NCBI GenBank assembly: GCA_051453625.1
Contig: JBOZIK010000001.1
Coordinates: forward strand, 282,801,709-282,865,708
DNA: 64,000 bases
Reading direction: 5' to 3'
From: Welwitschia mirabilis
Lineage: Eukaryota; Gnetophyta; Gnetopsida; Welwitschiales
Under the pieces are notes generated by a model. It worked only from the letters and a program-made list of their open reading frames with translations, searched no databases and was not told the DNA's origin. Positions 46,582 to 56,759 of the stretch are shown here, piece by piece. Each line of letters opens with the position of its first letter. The stretch's first letter is position 1. The position numbers were made by a program, and so were the translations under genes.

Positions 46582-47151
46582 TCTTCTATTTTCATGTCTA
46601 CCATTTTTTAGTCCTTTTCGCATTTTCTTCATTTTTTTTAGTCTTTTTCCTTTTTGTTAGTTTAGGCAATTCGGGATGCATTACATACTTTAAGTAGGGG
46701 GTAGGACACACATAATTCCAGTATTTTTGATACAAAATTTTTTTAATCATAAGAAAACATTATTGTAGATCCTTCTTTCGAATCAACTACAGAAATAGAA
46801 TTCCTTGATTTTTNNNNNNNNNNATAGTGAGAAGCTAATTATTAGTATTATTTAATTTACAATATATTTAATTTCTGTCATAGGTTCTAGTTTTTTGAAA
46901 ATCTTTTGAAAAGCCTATTGTCTCCATTATTATTCAAACAACAAACTGGATAACCCACCTCTGATGCTTTATAGGTATTTTTATTTAGTTTTTGAATTTT
47001 TAGAAATTCAGTCTACTTTGTAATATGCTTCAATCCTTTTTCAGTTACTTTTTTTAGATATCCTAGCTATTTTTATTGTTTAAAAGTTGGCTCGCAAACA
47101 TGGTTTACTGCCTAGTTTTATTAGGGATTGATAAGGCTAAGTGGAGGGCTA
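46582..47151 (+). mobile_element. Pre-LTR region, tract III, with polypurine tract
   Basis: It repeats 45541-46135 with visible divergence ('actttaagtagggggtagga' at 46687-46706). It ends in 'aaggctaagtggagggcta' (47133-47151), the polypurine tract directly before the 3' LTR. Confidence 0.75.
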
Positions 47152-48237
47152 TGTTGCATCACCAACTTATGTGTATTTGATAGGGTATTATGAGTTGCTT
47201 TATAGGTGAATTAATAGATAAATGCTTAATCCCTATGATAATCAAGAACTGAGATGAAGAGAATGAAAACATGTAGTTTTAAGATAAATTATAAGCATTT
47301 GATACAAGTATGGATAAATGATATTTCAGATAATGATTTCTGTAAAAAACTAATTGATAAAATTGAGTGAAGATTGACAAAAGCCTATTGTTCACCTAAT
47401 CATCTGGACATTACTAGCGAATGACATCTCAAACAAGGCGATAATAAGTTCACATGTATTTGATAAGTAGTTAGACTAGGAGCTAAACATATATCTCATT
47501 ATTAATCTTCATCGTCCCCTTCATCGTTCGGACGTCCAGAAAGATGATACTATTCTCTCACACTTTTACCAAATGTTTTTCTGAGTTTTCACCACTTCTT
47601 TGTGACTTTCCTTTGCATGCTAACTAGAGTCTTTTCTTTTCTTCTCTGTCAGTTTCCCTTTCTTTTCTGTCTATAAATAAATATCTCTACCTCGATCCTT
47701 AATCATCTTCGACAGTACCTGACATACTCGTAATAGGAGATCTTGGGACCAAAGAATCATCGTGTAATCTAAATAAATGTTACCTTGGTGTTGGAGGAAT
47801 AACTACTTTGTGATACAGATGCCTTTTATGCTTTTAATATCAATTATCTTCTTTTATGTTCAATATATGCAAGAACTTCTCCCTCATAGTTTATGTTATT
47901 TAAGATTTATGACAAGTTTCTTCTATTATATAGATTATGAGGGCAGTCTTTATCAAGGTCGAGCTTAATTAGTTTAGGTGCATTGTTATTTATTTTCATA
48001 GATTAGTTTTGCATAATTATATTTCAATTCCATGCATTGCAATTTAATTTAGTATATTAAGATTACATATTTCTATCTCGAAATCAACTCTATTATTTTC
48101 ATACTATTGGCCTTCAATGGAATTATAACATTAGGATTACTCCCGGCTATACTAGTGTGTTGTGTTTGTGCATCTTATTTGTAATTAATAGGATTAAGAT
48201 CAAGGCGTGAAACATCGCATAAATACACACTACAATA
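47152..48237 (+). mobile_element. 3' LTR of the plus-strand Athila-type element
   Basis: It starts TGTTGCATCACCAACTTATG, ends 'cacactacaata', and is followed by the target duplication GCTAC. It carries the family motif near 47397 ('atcatctggac') and 47524 ('tcgttcggacgtccag'). Confidence 0.9.
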
Positions 48238-48242
48238 GCTAC
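48238..48242. other. Target-site duplication, right (GCTAC)
   Basis: Exact match to 38538-38542. Confidence 0.85.
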
Positions 48243-48830
48243 CAACTTTTATCATGACTATGAGTGAAGTCATAGAGGTTACTTTACTCTTCATTATACT
48301 CCTCAACAGAAATGATCATAGCAGATGAAGGATTTTTATACTTTAATAGATATGCTACAATCTTTTTATTATATGGCCTATCATGGGTTGGAGTAATAAA
48401 AGACTACAAATAACACTATCCACATGCTTCAAGTAATGTTGTTTTCTCTTATATTTATTTAAATTCATTATCCTCTTACTTTATACTAATCCTCTTTTCA
48501 TTGCAAAATGAAGTGGAGAATGTGTTTCAAAAATAATTATAAGTTGAATTCTTCTTGATTGGTAGATTTAGAAGCTTAGCATGCCCACATTTTTGTATGA
48601 CTAGAAAAGAATAGATAAATGGTTTAAAATTATATGGACTACCCATCTATTACCATAGATCATATTGCAGTTATATACCCTGGTGGCTAATTATCTCAAT
48701 AATGTCTACTAGGTACTTTACTGGTTTTCAGTTAAACCTCATATGAAGTTATATCGAAAGCCTTTTTCTATTTCTTTTGAGACTTTAGGGAGTAGTCGTA
48801 TTTGGATTCTATAGATTAGACCATTTCTTT
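48243..48830 (+). repeat. Repeat X, copy 1, right part
   Basis: It continues the match to copy 2 beyond the insertion: 'agtcatagaggttactttac' against 'agtcatagaggtttcttcac', and 'tattatatggcctatcatgg' against 'tattatatggactatcatgg' (reverse complement of 60841-61420). 'atatggactacccatctatt' with 'tataccctggtgg' suggests a former coding stretch, now broken; the protein is not recognised. Confidence 0.65.
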
Positions 48831-49140
48831 TCCTTCTCTAGTTCCTACTATTAAAGCTATATCAATTAACATAGAATAGACTTCCAAGCCTATGAAAGGC
48901 TAAGAGCTCTCTTTATGTTTCTTAGATGACTTTCTCCTTCTAAGGAGGCTTGATTTCTATGTTTTTTCTACTACTTTTTGGATATCTATTTTTGAGTGTC
49001 TTGGAGTTTCTTGTCATATAGTCTTATTTTTTGTTTCTTGTACTAGATTTACATAATAAAAGAAATTATGCATCTCCATCCTTCATATTCTTTTTCTTTA
49101 TTTCATGTGAAGCTAAAATATAGTGATTTACTACCTTTCT
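48831..49140 (-). other. Short internal remnant next to a reverse gypsy LTR
   Basis: It lies downstream (minus strand) of the primer site at 49141-49154. It should be leader and early gag, but no motif can be read before repeat X begins. Confidence 0.35.
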
Positions 49141-49154
49141 TGGCTCTAAAACCA
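49141..49154 (-). other. iMet-type primer-binding site (decayed, minus strand)
   Basis: Minus-strand TGGTTTTAGAGCCA resembles TGGTATCAGAGCCA. It directly follows an LTR end reading 'gaatattaca'. Confidence 0.65.
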
Positions 49155-49599
49155 ATTGTAATATTCTAAATTATAGAATTAAGGTTAAACTTTGGAATTA
49201 ATAAGGAACACGTAAAGGCTGTAGAATAAGGAATTAGATAATACAATAATTATATAGAAAATGAATTATCTCTTTATTAATATAGTAGTGAACTATCATA
49301 TAATGATATTTCCTCTACATATTATTTCAAGCTTGGACTAGTGCTTAAAAATAAAGACATGAATGACAACCTTATCCTTCTTCTTAGGGACCTTGAGAAT
49401 TGGACAAGCTTTCTGTCAGTTATATTCACCTAGGCTATCTACCCCATTTACCACCATGGGATTAAGACTCAAGATGAAGTAACATAATGTAATAATTTAA
49501 AGTTATACCCTTTTGTTACATAATAATTTTCATTAATTACATGATAATTATCCTTAGTAAAAATTAGTCAATTACAAAGTAATTTTAAAAACATTATTA

Positions 49600-49860
49600 A
49601 AGGGTAAGAAATTAAGGAAAAAAGGGGGAAGAAAGATAAGAGAAAGGGAGGAAAGAGGTATAAAGATATGGAAAGGATATAAGAGATGAAGAAGAAAAGG
49701 AAAAACAGTGAGAGAAAAGTAGAAAGAAGGATGAAAAAAAGAAAAGTAAAGAAGAAAGGGAAGAATTCAAAGAAAGAAGTAAGAGAAAAAAAAGGATAAG
49801 GAGGAAATGAGGAGAGAATAAAAAAGGGAAAAGTGAAAGAGAGAATCGAGAAGAAGGAAG
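49600..49860. repeat. Long purine tract on the plus strand
   Basis: About 260 bases composed almost only of A and G ('gaaagataagagaaagggag'), cut by a gap. It lies inside the reverse LTR. The minus-strand frame through it (Ser/Leu/Phe-rich) is an artefact of base composition. Confidence 0.9.
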
Positions 49861-50160
49861 NNNNNNNNNNNNNNNNNNNNNNNNNNNNNNNNNNNNNNNN
49901 NNNNNNGAATGGTTATAATAGATTACCTTAGATACTAGCATTATAGGTTATCCTATTACTTAGTGTAGAAAGTAATGTGTTGTAGACCTCAGCTATCTTA
50001 GATTATTACTTGATCCCTGTTAGTACTGTGAGCTGATTAGAATCATCATGAAAGAGAAAAATATACTTCCCTTTCCTAAACCTATAGATTTCATCTTTGA
50101 AGGAAAGTCAAAACTTTAGTGTTTAAAGAGCAGAGAGGATGTGCTAAAATACAGGTATTC

Positions 50161-50260
50161 TCCATGCCTTAGGCATGGAATTATGCTATCTTCCATGCTA
50201 TGGATGTGGAATTTTAGGAATCCCATACCTTGTTCATGGTATCTTAAGGCATGTAAGATT
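50161..50260. repeat. Palindrome and three degenerate CATGG repeats
   Basis: TCCATGCCT-T-AGGCATGGA at 50161-50179 is a perfect 9-bp inverted repeat with a 1-base loop. 'ttccatgctatggatgtgga' and 'ataccttgttcatggtatct' follow as degenerate versions, about 35-40 bases apart. All lie inside the reverse LTR. Confidence 0.8.
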
Positions 50261-50366
50261 AAAGGGGGTGATGAAAGGTTAATAAATAAAAGCAAAGAAA
50301 AAGAAAAAAAGATAGGATAAAGTGTGAGTGATCCCCCATGTGCTGGAGACATGTTAGGATACAACA

Positions 50367-51700
50367 TTTATATGCAATTTTATTAGCTCTTAGAAAATAT
50401 CTTTTATGTATATCAATAATATAATTTAGTATATCCTAAGGATACACCACTTAATTTTTCTTATTACAATCTTTTACTTAGCTTATTTAACTTCATCATA
50501 ACATCTACAACCATATAATCTTTAAAAAAATTTAAAAAACTAAAATATTCCTATAATATTAGATAAGATTTTTTCTTGTCTTTTTTCTTTCTTCCATAAT
50601 GTTATTATCATTAAATTACAATAACAATTCTTTTAGATACGTATCCTTTTGAGATCCTAAATCTATTAAGTTATATTTCATTTTTATAAATAAAAGTCCT
50701 TTATAAATTTTTATAGAATATTAAATTCATTATTATATTTTATTTATTATTTCATTAATAAAAATTAGTTTTAAAATGTATTATAAGCCTTAACCACTTA
50801 TAGGCTTTACAATATGCAATATGTTGGACTCTCATTAGCTTAGAAATATTATTCTTAAATGAGATAAAGACATTATTATCAATGAGGTATTTTTTTAACA
50901 TTATCAAATATTCTATTAGCAACATGCATAGTATTTGATTTTTTGTACTTAAAATTTATTATTTTAACTAATTTTATTTTTAAGAATTCTTTCTCTTAGT
51001 GTTCAAAAATATTTTATAGTATAAAATTATGTTTTTCCAAACTTTTATTTCTACTTTTATTTAAAACTTTAGAAAAATACTAGCTTTGATATATTTATGT
51101 TGTTTTCTTATCCTTTAAATATTGAAAAATGTAAAAATAATCTTTGTTTCTACCCTATAGTGAATTTCTTAAGCATTTTTCTTAGTCCTTGATATTGAAA
51201 ATTTTTAAAGATTAAGAAAAATAAATCATGTGATTTTATTTTAAAATAATAATATCCTCTTTAATAACCTAATATATGGTCATTATTAATCATTACTATA
51301 TTATTAGCATTATTAATAATATTTATATTTTTTTGAAATAATAATAACCTTTCTTCCAATTACAAAATCCATTTTACTTAACCATGTTTATGAAAATTAG
51401 ATTTTATGAGAAATAATTGAGTTTAAAATTGTTATATCATTATTATATATAAGATTCATTTTTTGATATGTTTTATAATAACTGCACTTTCTAATAATAT
51501 GTACTCTAAAGGTTAAAACCTTTAACATTTAAATTTAATTAATTATGACTCTTTAAATTCTCCTTTTAGTTTTTCGTTTTACACATTCATCTCATAGTTT
51601 TAAAAAATGTTAATATTTTTCAAAACTCTTAGTCTTATTTTAAATTAAAATATGTCTTTTAATTCATTGATCATATACTATATAAAGATGAGAAAGCACT
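50367..51700. other. AT-rich DNA, nothing recognised
   Basis: No frames, motifs or matches to other parts of the window were seen. Confidence 0.45.
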
Positions 51701-54700
51701 TAGTAAGTAAGAAGGTCTAATCTAAAGACATGGATTACATTGTTAGCATTACAAGTGGTGTAGCTTCCTTAGATAATTATAAAATAAATGTAAATAGAAA
51801 TATTATAGTTGATTTAGTTAGTAAGACAATGGAAACAAAAACATTAACTAGATCTAAAAGTTCTAAGCCTTGTATTTACTTATAAAATGATCATCTTGAT
51901 AAAGATTGTGAAGATATTTTGAAAAGTTATGCTATTGGTTATTTTTACTAAACCATTTCACCTACATTAATTATAAATGAGTGGAGGAAAGTTTACTAGG
52001 ATCATAAAGATATTCACAATCCATTTATGTTGAATCTTATTGTTTTAATTTAAGTCTTACTAAAAATACTAGTTAGTTTGTAGATGGTATGTTTATTAGT
52101 CTATGTAAATTGCATGAAGACTTTGATCTTGAAAAGGTACAAAGACATGTTCTTTTAATTTGGTTATAGGTTTTCTATTATTCTGCATTTTCTTATTTCT
52201 AAGAATTCTTTTTATTAAAAAATAAATTGACTTTTTTTCCAATCTAATTAAAGGGGTTTATGTGAAATTGTAATTAATTAAAAATCTTCTTACTTCAATA
52301 GAAATAGATTATGCAGGGAAGATAATTAGATTAAAAGATCATTTATCTTGTCTTTTTAAGTTATTTCTTTTTTTATCCTAAGACCTTTCATAAGAATTTT
52401 AGCTACCCAAAGTTACTGGCAAAGACAGCCACTAAAATTAAATTAGAAGACCAAACTTAAAAAGAATAGAAGAAGCATTGGAAAAAACTCAAGAGGCATC
52501 CATGAAGACTTCTATTAATAAATAATTTCTAGAAAAATGGTAAACAAAAAAGAATATGAATGGATAAAAGTAAAGTATCAAAAGAATTAAAAAAAACTAA
52601 GATTATGATATTATCATATAAACTTGCAAACTAATCAATATCTAAAAATAATACGAAAAAATTGGCATATTTTAAGTTTTGATAGGATGAAGACATCACC
52701 TCATTTTCTACTATTTTAACATGCAAGAACTTAAGATTTAGGGATTTATTATCTAATACATAATAAAAGATGTTTATTTGTAGCTTTGAGTAGGTAAATT
52801 TCCTTCATCATTCTTTAATGCATTATGAATAAGCATATACTTTAGGCATTTTAACCTTATAAAGTTTATTTCTTAGAATTTTCAAGGATTATGAGACCTC
52901 TAAAGAAGAATAATTTTCTAATTTTCATTATCAAAAAGTACATTTATGTGCTTTTAAGGAGTAAAAATTATAAAATTTAAGTGACTCTTAGCTATTAAAT
53001 TATTTTATGCCTAAAGGAAGTTATTTCTATTCTAACCATAAAGTAGGAAAAGGTAGAGTTATTATTTTATATTTACAAATTTACTCTACTTAAACAGTAA
53101 ATAACATTTCTATCTCAAAATATAGGAATATATGAATATTCTTGAATATTTTTAGATTGATTTTTAATATTTCTTGAGTGTATGCCTTTTTTTATTCTTA
53201 GGAAAGAGCTATGCTTTTGATCAATTAATAAATGATATTTCTAAGGTTATTTCAACTATTTGTGGGGATTCTAATATGGCAAAAAGTATTTTTAATAAAA
53301 TATAATGATATTATTTTACTTTTTAGAAAAATAAATGGATAACCTAATATTCATTTAAAATTAAATTCTAGCTATAAGATCTTATTGTTAGTATAGATAA
53401 TAAGGATAATAATTAATTTAAAGATAGTAATTAACTTACATCTTCTAATTATAGATCTAGTAAACAAAAAAATTATAGTCAAATAAGGCTTATTTTTTTA
53501 AGTTCTATAGATCTTCATTTTGAATCTTATTAAGGTATATTTATTCAAGTCTATCTAGAATTCCCTTTATCAAATTAGTTCTCAATTAAATTTTTCATTT
53601 AAAAATCAATTATGTTTATGTTCCTTCTAAACTTTAATTTGAATACATTATCTTTTCATTAAATAAAAGGTTTAAAGAAAGTCCTTAGACCTATTAGAAA
53701 AGATAAACTTATTAAGTAGTGTAAAAATGCTATCACTTATACTATGAGATCCTTTAGATATTTTGGTAAATTTATAGCAAATAAATTTCATGTGATGTCT
53801 CATAATATTCAAAAATAAGATTAAAATTCTTATAGTATATCTTTTTCATTAATCTTATGAAAAAAATCTATAACAATAGCTAGAATATCTTCAATGTGAG
53901 TAGAAGAGTTTTGATAATCATAAAACTAAAGGTAATTATTGAAGCATAAGTTATCTTAACTAAATGCAAGGCACAAAGTCTAAAAAGAATTATTTAAATT
54001 TTAAATATGCTCAATAGAATTACCATATATATATTTTACATGTTAATAGTAAAGTTATTTTTGAACCTTCTGATATTTTAGAAACTTATTTTAGTTATTA
54101 TTCAAATGTACTTCTTCTGAAATTAACAAAGAAGATCTAGAATTTTATTAATGTATGACTTCAAATTATTATTTCTATATTTACTATGAGGAAGGATTAT
54201 TGACTATGTAGGATTTTAAAGAGGCTTTAGTTTCCATGACCAACTGCAAAGGGACTTCCTTATGGATTTTATTAATAATTTTGAAATTACATTGCTATTG
54301 ATTTTTTTAACATGTATAAGCAAAATAGTGCTAGAAGTTATCTTAGTTAAATGATAATATTAAAGTTAAGAAAGCTATTGCATTGAAATTTTGGGATTTT
54401 TAACTTTAGATAATTAAGAACAAACAACTAGGTTTTATTCTACGAAGACTTATTTTGGGTAATATATTCATAATAGTAGAGCCTATGACTTGGGCAAGAA
54501 ACCCTCATTAGAATGTTGTTCTTTTAAAGTTGAATTATGCAAAACTTATGATATAATGGAATGACCTTTTATCTTGCTAATTATAAGGAGTTTAGGTCTA
54601 GGATTATCTTTTATTTCTCATGTGTAATTGTTGTTTTCAATTATTAGTACTAAGATTTGAATTGGTAAATGTTATTTGCAAATAATTACTATTCAGAGTT

Positions 54701-56650
54701 ATGTAGACAAAGTTGTCCTCTTCCCTCATACTATTTATTCTTATGGCTAAAGATTTTTGTTATGTTTTAAATCATTACATATGTCAAAATAGAATGAAAT
54801 GTGTATACTTATCTATTACACCATATAAAATTATTAATAAACACTTTATAGATGATATATTTTTATTATTATGAAAAGAAGATAGCCTTGGTATTGCTCT
54901 TTAATATATTAAAATTTATTGTAAAGCCTTAAGTGTAGCTATTGATTGGGACAAAATATAAGTAATTAGAACTAAGGTTAGAGATATTACTCATTTTCTT
55001 TCTAATTTTCCTTAGATATGGGCATAACCTTCTAACTTTATCATTTTGCTGAATATTATTTTTCATCTTTTAGCATTCACTAATTAATTTAGGGAGAAAA
55101 TTCTTGTTAATTTTATAATAAAATTAGTAAATGGTTTGGGAGACCATTTTCATTAGTAGGTAAATTTATTATCACTTTACATGTTTTTTATGGCTTCTTT
55201 AAAAAAAATTTATGAAAATTTAGAGTGTTCGATTAGATTCTTTTAGGGGGAAGATTAAAATTCATCATTATTTTTCTTAAGTTAATTCAAAGTTTTATAT
55301 CCTTGACAAAGAACTAGGATGGAGGTTTAGGATTTCCTTTTACATATCTTCAAGGAACATTACTAGTTGCTAAATGAACTTTAAAATATTAAAATGTAAT
55401 GAATATTAGAAGATCTCAATTATACANNNNNNNNNNNNNNNNNNNNNNNNNNNNNNNNNNNNNNNNNNNNNNNNNNNNNNNNNNNNNNNNNNNNNNNNNN
55501 NNNNNNNNNNNNNNNNNNNNNNNNNNNNNNNNNNNNNNNNNNNNNNNNNNNNNNNNNNNNNNNNNNNNNNNNNNNNNNNNNNNNNNNNNNNNNNNNNNNN
55601 NNNNNNNNNNNNNNNNNNNNNNNNNNNNNNNNNNNNNNNNNNNNNNNNNNNNNNNNNNNNNNNNNNNNNNNNNNNNNNNNNNNNNNNNNNNNNNNNNNNN
55701 NNNNNNNNNNNNNNNNNNNNNNNNNNNNNNNNNNNNNNNNNNNNNNNNNNNNNNNNNNNNNNNNNNNNNNNNNNNNNNNNNNNNNNNNNNNNNNNNNNNN
55801 NNNNNNNNNNNNNNNNNNNNNNNNNNNNNNNNNNNNNNNNNNNNNNNATGATTAAATCAAGAATTGTAGATAAATTTAAAACATGACATAATACTTATTG
55901 AAAGAATTAGGTTATCACTACTATAAGAGTTAAACTTTTATGATTAGTTACTCTTCAATAAATCTAGTATGCATGGCAAAGCATTAGCTCATATTTGCAT
56001 TAAAAACTTTTCCAACATATGGATTTTGATTTGCTAATATTTTATTTTAGAAATGCTAATAGGTTAGTTCTTTATACTTTTAATTTAAAGAGGATTAAAT
56101 TTAATCATTAAGGCATTCTTCACATTATAAATTTTTTACCATAACACTAGTCCTTTAGTTTATTTAGAATGGGATGAATCCAAAGATAAATTTAATTTAT
56201 TTTAAATTAAAATAAATATGTTTTACATTATTTATAATATATGTTTAGCTATCTTAACAAGTTTTCTACCTCATCAATCATTCTCTTTTTAGTATAATTG
56301 GATTGGCTAGATAATATTAAAATGTTAGATTTCTTTGTTAAGAATGTTCAAAATTGGTTTGCTAGGGAAAATACTTCTTTTAATGTTTTATGTTAGATAT
56401 GAAATATCTAATATGCTATAGATGAAAGGGTAAAAAGGTTTAAGCTAATATAGAAACTAAGTATGTAGCCTAAAGTTTAATTCTTTACTAGGTGCTTACT
56501 ATATAAATGACTTGCAATTGGATGTGAAGTACAACTTCTTAGATTTAACAATCCAAATTATGAACTTTGTTTAAATGAAGATTTTATTAAACCTTTTTTT
56601 AATTTATTATCCATTTGTTCAACAAGTCTAGACCTGGTGTTTTTTAATTT
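51700..56650 (+). pseudogene. L1-type LINE remnant (ORF2 endonuclease, RT, zinc region)
   Basis: Motifs of plant L1 ORF2 occur in order on one strand, separated by many stops. 'ICGDSNM' at 53258 corresponds to the endonuclease GDFN motif. 'TYDIM' with 'FILLIIRSLGL' at 54544-54600 matches RT 'KAYDR.EW.F'. 'RQSCPLPSYYLFL' at 54705-54743 matches 'RQGCPLSPYLFIL'. 'FIDD' at 54845-54856 stands for the YADD catalytic box, followed by 'AIDWDKI'. 'DGGLGFPF' at 55317 corresponds to the GGLG motif after RT, and 'RFNNPNYELCL' at about 56550 to the C-terminal Cys region. A 421-N gap lies at 55427-55847. The protein would nick target DNA and copy its RNA. The 5' start is not defined. Confidence 0.75.
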
Positions 56651-56759
56651 CTAGGTTTTACATAAGTTTCTTATATTTCTTACATTTTTTATATTTTTCT
56701 CAAAGAGAAGAAATATATTACAACAGATTTGGAGTGTCAAAACAATATTCCTTTTAATA

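Larger units (their letters stand above)
38543..48237 (+). mobile_element. Complete Athila/Tat-like LTR retrotransposon without pol (plus strand)
   Basis: Outer LTRs of about 1.1 kb (38543-39647, 47152-48237) are flanked by an exact 5-bp duplication, GCTAC. The interior has a tRNA-Asp-type primer site, a leader, gag with zinc knuckle, aspartic protease, non-coding 3' region and purine tract. No RT, RNase H or integrase motif was read. The interior contains repeated tracts separated by N gaps (gag-protease twice, 3' region plus LTR start twice), so it may be partly mis-assembled. In a sampled 190-base stretch the LTRs differ at about 14 positions. The element lies inside repeat X, whose other copy shows the empty site. 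Confidence 0.85.
49157..50366 (-). mobile_element. Gypsy-type LTR on the minus strand, about 1.2 kb
   Basis: The minus-strand start at 50366 is TGTTGTATCCTAACATGTC and the end at 49157 is 'tagaatattaca', TG..CA with a primer site after it. No pyrimidine tract follows 50366 on the plus strand, so this is a 5' LTR. It does not align with the 2.3-kb LTR family. A 46-N gap lies at 49861-49906. Confidence 0.6.

Noticed and set aside
49612-49941. 109-codon Ser/Leu/Phe-rich minus-strand frame
   Set aside because: It runs through a 260-base purine tract and a gap. Openness follows from base composition.
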